The position numbers and the translations under genes were made by a program. Source: Corythucha ciliata (lineage: Eukaryota; Arthropoda; Insecta; Hemiptera; Tingidae). Taken from it: 64,000 nt of DNA. The stretch is taken from assembly GCA_038030265.1 (NCBI GenBank), contig CM075939.1:36561253-36625252 (forward strand), written 5' to 3'. This document shows, in pieces, positions 12,168-23,899 of this stretch. The stretch's first letter is position 1, and each line of letters begins with the position of its first letter. The notes beneath the pieces were generated by a model that was not told where the DNA came from, did not search any database, and saw nothing but the letters and a program-made list of their open reading frames with translations.

Positions 12168-13219
12168 AATGGTAGGTGAGGGGTTTGGCTCTACTGGTGG
12201 ATCTGATCCGAATTGGGGGGGGGGGTGCTGATGGTGTTGGAGACGGACTGACTACCCGGAGGAGCTATAATTCTCTGAGTTGACTCATCAAAATGGAGCA
12301 ACCCGTGGTGACGCCAATTTGGTTTATTTTCACGATACAAGTTAATGGCTGGGCAAAGGTAAGCCTACTACATATAAATTAGGGAGAGGAAGGGCCAGGA
12401 AAAAGGCTGGGCGCTTATCGCTTCCCCTACCTTCATCCCTGCCCCTCGCACCCAACTACACGCGTAAGCAAAATTAAATTTAATTAATTTAAAATAATTT
12501 AATTTATTTAAATTAAAATAAATTAATATTAAAATTGCTTCTCATAAAGAACAGTTTTGATCGAAAAGAAAATAAACACGAACAAATATAACAGTTTATG
12601 AAAACATAATAATTGTACATGATTAACGTATGAACAATTTCTTCGTATTCAGCCCAAAGTAGTAAATTAAACAATAAAACGTTATTTGATAAGCTGAGAA
12701 AGAAAGAAAAATTTGAATACAGAAATATTTGGTTGAAAAGCAACGAGCAGAATTCACTTCTTCAGCACTGGAATGACGTTTCAAATTTAGCCTTTGACGG
12801 ACGTTTCTGAAATGGAATTATTGAGTGAGATTTAGTTTTTTTGCGCGCATTTGAATTTATGTTTTTTTTGTGTGTGTATACATCTTAATCGAGTTGATCG
12901 ACAATCGATAATTGACCGTCAATAAAAGACGATAGGTGGGTAGACTTGGCATTGTTGATGTATTTGGATTTGCGAGTATCTCACAAACGAGCCTCCTCCG
13001 GCGCCCTGGAATTTTTAGCGGATTGTTCAAGGAGAATAAATTGTGAATGATATTGAATTTGATTTTAAATAAAACTATTTCTTACCATAATCCATGACTA
13101 CGACAAATTAAGCGGCAGTGGGAGTGATTTACCCGTTAGGCCGTTATGTTATTAAGTGGTTAATGTACAAAAGAAACACAGGGGAGCCCAAAAAAGAAGA
13201 AGAACTAATAAATTAATTT
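12168..13219. other. No gene recognised
   Basis: Contains a G-run near 12217-12226, a very AT-rich block at about 12475-12535 and otherwise unremarkable sequence. Minus-strand ORF 12513-12743 is AT-driven. Confidence 0.4.
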
Positions 13220-13605
13220 CTAATAAAAACAGCTAAATATTATTAATCTACGTATTGGAATAATGCCAATTCGGTCATCGGGCCACGCAAACACCACGCG
13301 CATTACGTTTATCAAATCAATGCAAACAACGGTGCACAACAAAACAGCACTAGCCATGATACCGTGTGAAATGAGTTCCAAAACAAAAGGCATTTTTAAA
13401 GTTTGAGAGAATATTTGACTCAAGTTTACCACTTGACACAGCTCTGCGAAGTTGTGACCCGAGGCAGCCCTAATGTTCCCAGTTAATCCCAGTAAGACCG
13501 CGTGTAATTCGTCCTGGTGGGAGTACTGGTCAACTGGTTGAACGACCAAGAAACAAATTATAGCAGGTCGAACGGTTGATAAAGGGACTGTCCTTCGGGA
13601 AAAAT
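13220..13605 (-). CDS. Possible exon of a multi-pass membrane protein
   Basis: The minus-strand frame reads through PAIICFLVVQPVDQYSHQDE, then NFAELCQVVNLSQIF, then a hydrophobic segment (MASAVLLCTVVCIDLINVM) and a basic tail. The layout of an amphipathic HNFAELCQVVN helix followed by a membrane segment recalls the C-terminal exons of arthropod gustatory receptors, but the family's C-terminal signature is not clearly present. No start codon or splice borders were fixed. It may equally be a chance open frame. Confidence 0.2.
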
Positions 13606-14009
13606 CGGATTAACTTCCGGTACAAATATTTTTTAAGAATCAGTGGGGGGGGGGGGGGCTCCACCACGTGGCTTCCACGGTTCACCGAATAACTGACGTT
13701 ATTAAGAAGCCATTTGAGGAGAATAAAGCATGTTTGTTCAGCAGCCTCACTTCAGCTTTTGACACCGAGTTTTGATGTTCAAACTATAAAGAGATTCGAT
13801 ACATCACGGGGCGGTACGTCCGGGTGAAACCACGAACAAGAATTTTCAGAACTGAAAGAAAATATCGGCGGGTGTTCCTCGAGGGAGCGTACCACAGGAC
13901 CACTCCTCTACCTCCTTTACGTCGGTAACTTTTCCAGCCAAGGATCGGTGACGACTGACGACAGCAACATATTACATATACTGACGAGTGACGACACAGC
14001 GGTATAGGC
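13606..14009. other. No gene recognised
   Basis: Holds a G-run near 13645-13658; otherwise no structure identified. Confidence 0.4.
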
Positions 14010-14930
14010 AGTCGGAAACGCAAATTGACGTTTTCTCAATTTTAGCCATGAATTAGCGATTTTTCCCTATTTTGCCGCGATCTAAGCGCTTTTTCTCAAT
14101 TTAGTCACGAATTATTTCCCAATTTCAGTCAAGAATTTGCGTTTTCTCAATTTTAGCCGTGAATCAGCGGATTTTCTCCTTAAATTGATCAGCTATTTAT
14201 TGTTAAAATCCGTTTCAGCAGCGAACGAGCAGCAGTTTCTTGTCCACTTAAGCCGCGAATTTTCTCATTTTTAGCAGCGAATGAGCTCTTTACCTCCATT
14301 TCAGTAACCAATTTTAGCGTTTTTCGTCACTTCTCATTCATCCGCATAAGTGTTCCATCTCCATTTTAGCCGCAAGTTACCGCGTTTCCTCAATTTATTT
14401 TAGTCACGATTTAGCGGATTTTCTCAAACTGATCCGTGAAATATAGCGTATTTCTCCATTTTAATTCCTAATAAGCGCTTCCACTTTTTAAAAATATTTG
14501 TCTCGATTTTAGCTGCGAATGAGCGTTTTACATTCTTTTTAGGCGTGCATTAGCAGTTTGTCCCAGTATTAGCGTGCTTTGTGGTTATATGCATTTTTAT
14601 ATCACATGTACCCATGAACTAGCGTTTTCCCAATTTTAGCATCGCATTATAATAGCGTTCTTTGTTTACTTTTGCCGCGAGTTAGCACTATTTCTCAATT
14701 TTAGCCGCAAATTAATTTTAGCGGTGAATTATTTTTCAATTGTGAATATTTTTCAATTAGCGCGTTTTCTCAAATTGAACCGCGGATTGGCGTCTTTCTC
14801 TATTTTAGTTGGGAATGAAGGTTTTACTTCAATTTTTCCAGTTCTAGCCGTGAGTTAGGGATGTTTACACTCATCCGTGTGAATTAGCGCTTTTTCTCAA
14901 TTTCAGTCCCGTTTAGTTGTTGTAGATATT
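14010..14930. repeat. Diverged tandem repeat field, family 2
   Basis: Roughly thirty imperfect units of about 30 bases with the pattern 'tttctcaattttagccg' then 'cgaattagcg'. Unit length and sequence drift strongly. The same family recurs at about 23900-25460 and 29030-29310, and in reverse orientation at 31920-32680, 49000-49260 and 51180-51450. Confidence 0.7.
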
Positions 14931-15824
14931 TTTTTTACAAATATTATTTTGTAAACCACTAATATTATTTTTTTAAGTAATAGTTGAGCCTGCTGAGCGA
15001 TGGGCTGCATTTTTTCCCCAAGTATATAGCTCCAAATTACCGCATTATATTGGTGTTTGTCTCCATTTTTAGTCTTAAATTAGTAATAGCTCTACTTGTC
15101 AGCTCGTCGTCGTCTGTTCGTTATTCGTTTGTCGTCCGGAGCTGCTCTAGCAGCACTGAAAGTAAGGAACCTTTAAAGACGAGTAGACGCATACGGCGCC
15201 ATGTTCGTTCTTATCAGTTTAATAAGAACGGTTGGGGGTGGTTTGTTACTTGCGTCTGTGAGAAGCACCCGTGAAGGGATGTCTAGAGCACTCTGCTGTT
15301 GAAAGTTCGGAACATGGTGGGAGTCCGATTCCCGCGTATTTCAACGTCAAGTCCGGATGGATGAGATCCATTCATTTCTTCCTTTCCTATCAGGGAGGAT
15401 ATTTTGTAATTCATATTGTTCGTAGCACCCAATGACCTAAAGCATATTATTTTACCCTTTCATTCAACACGTATTTTTTTCCATAAGCTTTAAGGTGCGT
15501 TTACACCAAAGTGTCCTGCGACACCATAGGCGGATCTAAGGGGGGGGGGGCAGCAGAATTACCCCCCCCCCCCTGAAGCTTGGAAAATCTCTCAAAACAT
15601 GGGGGAAGGTGAGTGGCGGGCAGGTGGTGGGTGTGTATTGGTGGAGAGGGAGGGGTTTCGATTACTCGATTTATGTCGATATAGCCCAGCCAAAGATTGA
15701 AGAACATCGAATCTCCACCTAGGTTCTCACTGAGAGCTTCCCCTTACCCCTTCCATTGTACAGCCGTTTACCTCCTAAACTTTTGAAACTTCTTAAAAGA
15801 TGTTTTTATTTGTTAAATTTTGCC
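14931..15824. other. Unassigned DNA with a tRNA-like segment
   Basis: At about 15280-15345 the plus strand has a box-A-like 'tctagagcactctg' and a T-arm-like 'gggagtccgattcccgc', suggesting a tRNA-derived SINE relic; an intact cloverleaf cannot be drawn. A related block in reverse orientation lies near 17480-17540 (shared 'gagaagcacccgtg'). A G-run (15541-15550) and C-run (15561-15572) flank 'cagcagaatta'. No gene. Confidence 0.35.
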
Positions 15825-16078
15825 AGGAATCCTTATTTTTCGTGCTCAAATACTAAAATTTTTCACTTTTCGTTCGGTCCTTTGGCGGATGCGTCGATAT
15901 TCAAACGTACCATGGATTTTATTGTTTGTGTAATTCCTTCCGAAGCTAAGAATGTGGCTGAGTTGCCGAAGTGAGTAAGCCAACATGATAATATTTTCCT
16001 ATTTATTCAACAATCCACGCATCGTTATCCTTGTTATGATTCCTATTTTTGGCTTCAGGACCGGGAGGCCGTCCTTTC

Positions 16079-17353
16079 TCAAAACGCGTCTTCAACCAGG
16101 AAAACGAGAACCCGCTTGCTCGACAAATCTGTTGAAGCAAGTGTCATCGTTTCAATATCTGAGCGACTGCTGAACATGGTAGCAACTGGAAACCCCTCTT
16201 TTCGGTCGTTCAGTACTAAAATGGTAGTCATTTCAAAGCCGTATCCGTTGGTCCCATGAGTTCCATCAACGCAAACGTTAGATCCATGTTGTCTGAACAT
16301 TTCCAACTGTCCCTGGCTCATGAGAATTAAAATGAAGTCATTGGGTTGAATATGTGGATGTTGAGGGTCAATGACTCCGTTAAATTTGTGGTAGCGAACC
16401 CAGGGCTTCTCTGAAGTTAGATTTAGAGTGACCCATGCTTCTACACTTACGGCGTCGTTTGAATGTCGAATAACGTCTTTATGCACGCCGAATTCCTTTG
16501 CGATGTTGTGTAAATCTTTGCGGGTCAATAGCAAGCTTCTTTGAAGTTAAAGTTCACTACCCTGCTTCCCTTTCAGAAGCTAAAATTTCTTCAAACGGTA
16601 TTTTCATGCGCATTTTAACGGCAAGGAACTTTCGATAGCATTTGCATAATGATATAGTCGAGCGACTTCAAAGTCATGACCAACGTGCGTGCTTGAATAC
16701 ACAACTTCAATCTTCTTGCTTTCAAAAGTGGTTACTTTAATGTATGCAGGACAACATGCTTCAATTCTTGGAGTACCGAGTAGAAATGGAAGCCTCTTGC
16801 GGGAACCCAGAGGAATAGATCGGGATGCACCACTTCTAAAACAATGATACGTAACGGTTTTTTTGCCGCTCCTTAATTTTTTTCCTGCCCCTCTTTGCTG
16901 AATAACAACACACCGAAGATTTCTATATTTCAGCTTTCCACTTCAAAAAACTTTCTTCGTTGTCGAAAGAAAGAATTTTTTTTTTTAAAGAGATCTCATG
17001 GTCTCGAGACAAGTGAGTTTCAATGCCAGGCCTGTCATGGCGCTTACTTGAACAAAGTGGGCACTGCAAGCCTCCATTTTCTTTCGGTTCGCCCAAGTGG
17101 TGAGTCTACGCCAAGGAAGATTTTCTATCAAAGCTTTGTTTACAGTAAAAACAAGTAACAACCTGTCAAATAGAAATTAAAATTACGTACCTACTACCAT
17201 TTGTCCCCTAAAGGGCCAGTTTGAACGATTTGCCTTCAAAAGTGATACCTGGTTTACCTTATTTGCGCCGTTTTCTTGATGGCATCTCTTTTTGTGTCTA
17301 CTGAGGTTGTAATTGTCTCTGGCTTTGTGCCCACAAAAACACACGAACGTCAT
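16079..17353 (-). pseudogene. MULE-like transposase relic, copy A
   Basis: Reading on the minus strand from 17353: an N-terminal C2H2-like segment (MTFVCFCGHKARDNYNLSRH with a later H/C), then a second C2H2 finger near 17000-17090 (LQCPLCSSKRHDRPGIETH), then near 16600-16850 a YHCFRSG motif typical of the FAR1/WRKY-GCM-like domain of MULE transposases. A 151-codon open piece (16079-16534) then has NVCVDGTHGTNGYGFEMTT, the first catalytic Asp region of the MULE domain, and GFPVATMFSSRSD. The frame stops soon after, so the rest of the catalytic triad is missing. A plausible donor (GTACGT at 17189-17184) lies between the first two pieces, so introns may be present. No terminal inverted repeats were identified. 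Confidence 0.7.
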
Positions 17354-17694
17354 TGAAATAATCCAGTGGAAACCGGCAATCTTAAAACCGTTAAAAACAC
17401 TCAATCGACAAATATACGCGTTATGACTTGTTAACAAGCGCCCGCCAGTCCTTTGGGGAAAAGTAATCGTTCAACATGGGGCCGCTAGGGCGCTCTTGGA
17501 ATCCCTCCACGGGTGCTTCTCACAGACAAGTTGGTGACTTGTTGACATCAATAAAGGGTTGATTTTACAAGACTGATAATTGATAAGAGCGAACATGGCG
17601 TCTGTGATTTTATCTGTCTGATTATAGGCTCTCTACTGAAAGTACTGACCTTTTATCATTTTTTCCCTGTTATTCCACATGATAACCCAAGAGG

Positions 17695-18043
17695 TTACAA
17701 GATCTCGTGCTGCTCGGAGTATTCCGGGACTGACGAACGAACGGAGCTATTTTTTTTTTTTTTTTTCATTACCATTTTATCAGAGCTGCTATTTCAGAAG
17801 CGAATATCAGCGCCTTTTCTCACGTTTTGCCGCGCACTTGCCTCAAGACAGGCACATTAGAACGCCTTCTCAGTTTTGTCCGCCTTTTATGGGCCTAAGG
17901 AACCTTGGAGTTAGCGAATTTTCTCTGGTTCGTCCGAGAAGTCGCCTTGCGATACCGAGAATCGGTATATTTTTCCTAATTTCATTGGCGAAAGAGCGCT
18001 TGAGCTCTCAACATTTGCCGCTATAATCAACGCTTTGAAACAC
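17695..18043. repeat. Dispersed repeat C, copy 1
   Basis: Begins 'gttacaagatctcgtgctg', contains a T14-T16 run, and ends 'aacgctttgaaacaca'. A near-identical copy lies at 19621-19978, and a diverged reverse-orientation copy at about 31630-31910 inside a hAT-type element. The unit shares wording with the family-2 minisatellite ('cgccttttctcacgttttgccgcg'), so it is probably part of the same element family. Confidence 0.75.
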
Positions 18044-18297
18044 AGGAATCCTTATTTTTCGTGCTCAAATACTAAAATTTTTCACTTTTCGTTCGGTCCT
18101 TTGGCGGATGCGTCGATATTCAAACGTACCATGGATTTTATTGTTTGTGTAATTCCTTCCGAAGCTAAGAATGTGGCTGAGTTGCCGAAGTGAGTAAGCC
18201 AACATGATAATATTTTCCTATTTATTCAACAATCCACGCATCGTTATCCTTGTTATGATTCCTATTTTTGGCTTCAGGACCGGGAGGCCGTCCTTTC

Positions 18298-19573
18298 TCA
18301 AAACGCGTCTTCAACCAGGAAAACGAGAACCCGCTTGCTCGACAAATCTGTTGAAGCAAGTGTCATCGTTTCAATATCTGAGCGACTGCTGAACATGGTA
18401 GCAACTGGAAACCCCTCTTTTCGGTCGTTCAGTACTAAAATGGTAGTCATTTCAAAGCCGTATCCGTTGGTCCCATGAGTTCCATCAACGCAAACGTTAG
18501 ATCCATGTTGTCTGAACATTTCCAACTGTCCCTGGCTCATGAGAATTAAAATGAAGTCATTGGGTTGAATATGTGGATGTTGAGGGTCAATGACTCCGTT
18601 AAATTTGTGGTAGCGAACCCAGGGCTTCTCTGAAGTTAGATTTAGAGTGACCCATGCTTCTACACTTACGGCGTCGTTTGAATGTCGAATAACGTCTTTA
18701 TGCACGCCGAATTCCTTTGCGATGTTGTGTAAATCTTTGCGGGTCAATAGCAAGCTTCTTTGAAGTTAAAGTTCACTACCCTGCTTCCCTTTCAGAAGCT
18801 AAAATTTCTTCAAACGGTATTTTCATGCGCATTTTAACGGCAAGGAACTTTCGATAGCATTTGCATAATGATATAGTCGAGCGACTTCAAAGTCATGACC
18901 AACGTGCGTGCTTGAATACACAACTTCAATCTTCTTGCTTTCAAAAGTGGTTACTTTAATGTATGCAGGACAACATGCTTCAATTCTTGGAGTACCGAGT
19001 AGAAATGGAAGCCTCTTGCGGGAACCCAGAGGAATAGATCGGGATGCACCACTTCTAAAACAATGATACGTAACGGTTTTTTTGCCGCTCCTTAATTTTT
19101 TTCCTGCCCCTCTTTGCTGAATAACAACACACCGAAGATTTCTATATTTCAGCTTTCCACTTCAAAAAACTTTCTTCGTTGTCGAAAGAAAGAATATTTT
19201 TTTTTAAAGAGATCTCATGGTCTCGAGACAAGTGAGTTTCAATGCCAGGCCTGTCATGGCGCTTACTTGAACAAAGTGGTCACTGCAAGCCTCCATTTTC
19301 TTTCGGTTCGCCCAAGTGGTGAGTCTACGCCAAGGAAGATTGTCTATCAAAGCTTTGTTTTCAGTAAAAACAAGTAACAACCTGTCAAATAGAAATTAAA
19401 ATTACGTACCTACTACCATTTGTCCCCTAAAGGGCCAGTTTTGAACGATTTGCCTTCAAAAGTGATACCTGGTTTACCTTATTTACGCCGTTTTCTTAAT
19501 GGCATCTCTTTTTGTGTCTACTGAGGTTGTAATTGTCTCTGGCTTTGTGCCCACAAAAACACACGAACGTCAT
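18298..19573 (-). pseudogene. MULE-like transposase relic, copy B
   Basis: Second copy of the relic in the tandem duplication. The 151-codon catalytic piece (18298-18753) is identical in protein to copy A. The zinc-finger exon carries one extra T near 19441 relative to copy A, shifting its frame, so copy B has decayed slightly further or was copied from a different allele. Truncation point of the catalytic domain is the same in both copies, showing that the truncation predates the duplication. Confidence 0.7.
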
Positions 19574-19620
19574 TGAAATAATCCAGTGGAAACCGGCAAT
19601 CTTAAAACCGTTAAAAACAC

Positions 19621-19978
19621 GTTACAAGATCTCGTGCTGCTCGGAGTATTCCGGGACTGACGAACGAACGGAGCTATTTTTTTTTTTTTTTTTTTCATTA
19701 CCCTTTTATCAGAGCTTTCCTGCTATTTCAGAAGCGAATATCAGCGCCTTTTCCCACGTTTTGCCGCGCACTTGCCTCAAGACAGGCACATTAGAACGCC
19801 TTCTCAGTTTTGTCCGCCTTTTATGGGCCTAAGGAACCTTGGAGTTAGCGAATTTTCTCTGGTTCGTCCGAGAAGTCGCCTTGCGATACCGAGAATCGGT
19901 ATATTTTTCCTAATTTCATTGGCGAAAGAGCGCTTGAGCTCTCAACATTTGCCGCTATAATCAACGCTTTGAAACACA
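19621..19978. repeat. Dispersed repeat C, copy 2
   Basis: Near-identical to 17695-18043 with a longer T-run and a small insertion ('ttcc' near 19717-19720). It continues past the duplicated unit into 'gaatccttatttttcatctttaagc' and a C-run at 20012-20021, wording that also occurs in reverse next to the copy at 31630-31910. Confidence 0.7.
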
Positions 19979-20039
19979 CGAATCCTTATTTTTCATCTTT
20001 AAGCTTTTTGCCCCCCCCCCCTAAATTGGTGGCCTCTTG

Positions 20040-20230
20040 AACGGTGGTTCGGCTCTCTTTAAAATGGGCCAGTACACAGAAAATTTCACATTTGGAAAAT
20101 AAGGTGCGAATTCCTGTAAAATGGACTCGTTTTAAGGAGAGCAAAAATTGGTTTCCGGAGTGCCAAATCCACGAAATTTGGTCTCAAAAAGTGCCAATAC
20201 CAGTGAATTTTTTTTTTAAAAGACACCTGC
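20040..20230. repeat. Diverged repeat, family 4, interrupted by the LINE
   Basis: Units such as 'gtgccaaatccacgaaatttggt' of about 30 bases. The field resumes at 23044-23200 on the other side of the LINE ('gaaatcacgaaattcgct'). The family is most extensive at 49290-50480 and 51690-52310. Confidence 0.55.
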
Positions 20231-23056
20231 AAACGCGAAGGTTGCACTCCCTCACGGAGTATAACAAGGCCCTTAGGAAAGCAAAGCGGGCCACGTGGAG
20301 GACCTTGTGTGAGGGGATGGAGAATGTGTCCGTTATGGGCAGACTACAGAGGGTCCTGTCCAAAGAGAGACCGGGCCAAATTGGTCTAATAAAAAAGGCA
20401 GATGGGGCGTATACCGAGAGCGCTAAAGAGACCCTGGAGGTCCTCCTGCGAAGTAATTTTCCTGATTCCAGGGATGCAGGGGCCTCAGATGTTCAGGGCG
20501 AAGTGGTGGCTGACTGCCAGCCAGCAAATAATGCAATATGGAGCGCATCGGGGAAATTGTTTACGCCCGCGAAAATTAAATGGGCTATCGGCTCATTTAA
20601 GCCCTATAAATCCCCTGGGCCGGACGGGATATTCCCGGTCATGTTACAGCGTGGCCTGGAGGTCCTGGAGCCGCGTCTCAGAAGGATATTTAGGGCAAGT
20701 TATGCATTATCGTATATACCGAAGGCATGGAGGGAGGTCAGGGTTGTGTTCTTTCCTAAGTCGGGAGCAAACTCCTCGGCCCAGGCAAAGGCGTACCGAC
20801 CCATAAGCCTCATGTCCTTCCTCCTTAAAACAATGGAAAAGGTAATTGGCCTGGATATCAAGGACGGTTGCCTTAAAATTAAACCAATCCAGAGGGGGCA
20901 GCATGCCTACCAGGCGGGCAAGTCTACTGAGACCGCCCTAAACGAACTGGTGGGTAAGGTTGAGAAATCTCTGGAGGCGAAAGAAACTGCGCTGGGCTGC
21001 TTCCTGGACATAGGTGGTGCTTTTGATAACACCACCTATGACTCTATGGAGGCTGCAGTAAGGAGCAGAGGTGTTGATCCATCTTCAGTGAAATGGATCA
21101 AGGGGATGCTGGAATGCCGCGTCGTGACTTCGGAGCTGGGAGGGGAGACTGTTTCCGTGTTGCCCTCAAGGGGGTGTCCCCAGGGGGGTGTGCTCTCTCC
21201 TTTGCTCTGGTTGCTCGTGGTGGACGAGCTTCTCGCTATCCTAAAGGAGCAGGGTTATGAGGTAGTTGGTTACGTGGATGACCTTGCGATTCTAGTTAGG
21301 GGCAAATTTGATGATACCATATCCAGTAGGATGCAGGGTGCCCTTAACATAGTGCAGCGATGGTGCAGCAGGCATGGTCTCAGGGTTAACCCTGAGAAGA
21401 CCACCCTTGTTGCGTTTACCAGGCGGAGGAAGCTGGCATTAAAGGTAGTTCGACTGAATGGAGAAGTGTTGAAGGTAGGAAAAGAAGTCAAGTACCTTGG
21501 AGTTACCCTGGATCAGGGGCTCAAATGGACCTCGCATATCAAGAGGGTGCTGAATAAGGCCACGTTCGCATTGTGGGCTGGTCGGAAAATGTTTGGCAAA
21601 ACATGGGGTCTAAAGCCAAAAATGGTGTTGTGGCTGTATACAGCCGTTGTTAGGCCTATCGTCACCTATGGCTCACTCCTATGGTGGCAGAAGACGAAAC
21701 AAGGGACAGTCCATGCCTTGCTGAGTAAGTTGCAGCGCCAGGCCTGTCTTGGAGTAACGGGTGCTATGCATTCGTGCCCGACGGCAGCCATGGAGGTGTT
21801 ACTGGACATGCCTCCCCTGCACTTTCATGTGCAGGCGACCGCATATATGGCGGCGGTGAGACTGCTGCGGGCGGAGTACGTGAAGCGGGGTGTCCAGGTT
21901 GGGCACTTGCGTGTTCTGGAGGAAGTTGCATGTAGTGAGGCGGCTGAAGTCGTTACGGATCTCATGCATGTGAGGATGGATTTTGAGAAACCCTTTAAGG
22001 TCGACATAGGCAACCGCGACCTTTGGGATAAGGGTTTGCCGAGGTTTAAGCCCGGCACGCAAGTATGGTATACTGATGGATCTGTGAAGGATGGGGGTGC
22101 TGGCATTGGGGTCTTTGGCCCCAGGCTTCAGCATTGGGAGTCCCTTGGGACGACCGCCACCATCTTTCAGGCGGAGATCTATGCTATAGAAGCCTGTGCG
22201 CGGAAGATTAGTGAGAGGGGTCTCCGGAAAGCGAAGATCTTTATCCTGTCTGACAGCCAGGCGGCTCTTAAGGCCCTAGGCTCAAGCGTCGTGAATTCGA
22301 AGCTAGTTTGGGGATGTCTTGAAGCCCTCAGGCCTGTGGCAACGGCAAACAGCCTTACTTTGATGTGGGTGCCGGGTCACAAGGGGTTTGAGGGGAATGA
22401 AATGGCTGATCAACTCGCGAAGAGAGGATCGGAGATGCCTTACGTGGGCCCGGAGCCAAGTCTCGGGGTCACGAAGTCCTTCACGAAGAGGCAGGTGCAG
22501 GCGTGGTTGGACGAGAGGCATCGTGAACACTGGGTTAGACAACCAGGTCTCAGGCAGGCCAAGCTCTTTGTCACTCCAAAGGGACGATCGGAGAAGGGCC
22601 TGATCTCTCTTAGCCGAGGAGACCTTAGAATCTTGGTGGGACTGCTAACGGGACATTGTGCCCTTCGATATACACTCAGACTAATGGAGAAGTCTGACAC
22701 GGACATTTGCAGATTTTGCGACCTTGCCGTGGAAACAGCAGAGCACGTACTGTGTGAGTGCCAAGCTCTGGGGCGGTTACGGTTTCTACATCTTGGAAAT
22801 GATGTGCTTCAACCGGAGGACATCTCCAGGATGGCTACGGGAAATATCCTCAACTTCGTTAAGGAGTGGTGGTGGAGGACGCTTGAAAGCTAGCGTCTTT
22901 CTTGGCAGGGCAACCTGAGGGGACACCACAATAGATCTTATAGGTCGAGTTTGGTAGGAGATAGTTTCTTCTGGGCTTCCCTCCCCGTTTTGAAAAAAAA
23001 AAAAAAAAAAAAAAAAAATAAAAAAAAAAAAAAAAAAAAAAAAAAACGCGAAGGTT
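20231..23056 (+). mobile_element. 5'-truncated LINE with 13-bp target-site duplication
   Basis: The element body is 20244-23043. It is flanked by a direct repeat AAACGCGAAGGTT at 20231-20243 and 23044-23056, the target-site duplication of a target-primed insertion. The 3' end has a short UTR and an A-rich tail (about 22994-23046, with one T). The endonuclease and any ORF1 are missing at the 5' end, as usual for abortive reverse transcription. The intact frame and perfect duplication indicate a young insertion. Confidence 0.9.
20244..22893 (+). CDS. LINE reverse transcriptase with RNase H domain (5'-truncated)
   Basis: An uninterrupted frame of 883 codons of element sequence. RT motifs: YKSPGPDGIFP, FLDIGGAFDN (first Asp), GCPQGGVLSPLLW, YVDDLAIL (catalytic Asp pair, about 21271) and KYLGVTLD. 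It is followed by an RNase H domain with WYTDGSVKDGGAGIGVFG, FQAEIYAIEAC, LSDSQAALKAL and WVPGHKGFEGNEMADQLA, supplying the D-E-D-H-D set. A C-terminal CRFC...HVLCEC zinc-knuckle-like motif ends the protein. RNase H and motif wording fit the I/LOA/R1-like LINEs; the clade is not fixed. By chance the frame is also open upstream to an ATG at 20044, which would add 67 host-derived residues; that fusion is not expected to be a real gene. Confidence 0.9.
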
Positions 23057-23899
23057 ACTGAACGAAATCACGAAATTCGCTTTTTTTTTTTTTTTTAGCG
23101 TCAAATCTTCGATATTTAGGCATTGAAAGTGTCTAATCAGCGGAATTGCATTTTTGAATTAGTCAAAACCTGGTACAATTGGCTTTTTAGGGAGTCACTC
23201 CTGTGACATTGGCATTTTAAGAGAGGAAAACCTTTGAAGTTCGTTCTGCGGGCAACGGAGCATGAATCCACAATAAAAAATGGAAATTGATTTTGCTAGA
23301 CGAGGGGGGAATTTTGAGCTCAGGGCTAAGTCCCCCTAAACATTTTACCCCAAATTCGCCCAGGTGTCTTATCCCCAGCACCTCTCTGGGTGTGCTTGTG
23401 GTGCCAGCGGTGATAAGTGCAAATCCCCCCAGTCACCGGATGATGACCCCGCCGGTTGGGGACCACCGGTCCCCGATTCAAACTAGCGGTTCTCATGTCT
23501 GGCGTCAGGCTAACGTGCAAGGTACTCCCTGAATTGGGGGCTTGAAAATAGCCCCAAAACATGACTTTACAAAACAAGCACGGTCATTTTCTCAAAGAAT
23601 CCCAAAAGAAGCGTTCAATTTACTCCGAAAAAAAGACTAACCCCTAGTCCTCCCCTCTAGTCTCTGGGAAGTGCCATTTTTTCCCCGTGGCAACAACCAC
23701 ACATGGTAATCTAACGGATGACAGATTTTTTGAATCGCTCAATATTGTTATAAATTATATCTATTAAAATAACTCTAAACATAATAAGTGTACGTGGTTT
23801 CTGTAAATGAAAGGGAACTCATCCATACAACGACATTGGATTGAGATAAACCGTTATGACTGAGTTTCTAACCAACCACAGTACATTTGCTTGTGCTGC
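23057..23899. other. Unassigned DNA after the LINE
   Basis: Family-4 repeat remnant to about 23200, then a C/G-rich stretch (23300-23560) ending 'gaattgggggcttgaaaatagcccc', possibly a SINE or MITE relic. No coding feature supported. Confidence 0.35.

Larger units (their letters stand above)
15825..19980. repeat. Imperfect tandem duplication, ~2.2-kb unit
   Basis: 15825-17400 and 18044-19620 are nearly identical (offset 2219 bases), and 17695-18043 and 19621-19978 are likewise near-identical. Thus the order is A, spacer 17401-17694, C, A', C'. The spacer is missing from the second unit, where A' is joined directly to C'. Differences are few (for example the base after 'aagtgg' near 17061 versus 19280, the poly-T lengths, and one extra T near 19441), so the duplication is recent. 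It includes two copies of a MULE-like transposase relic. Confidence 0.9.

Noticed and set aside
20044..20243. N-terminal 67 codons of the long LINE frame
   Set aside because: This lies outside the target-site duplication and belongs to host family-4 repeat; open only by chance.
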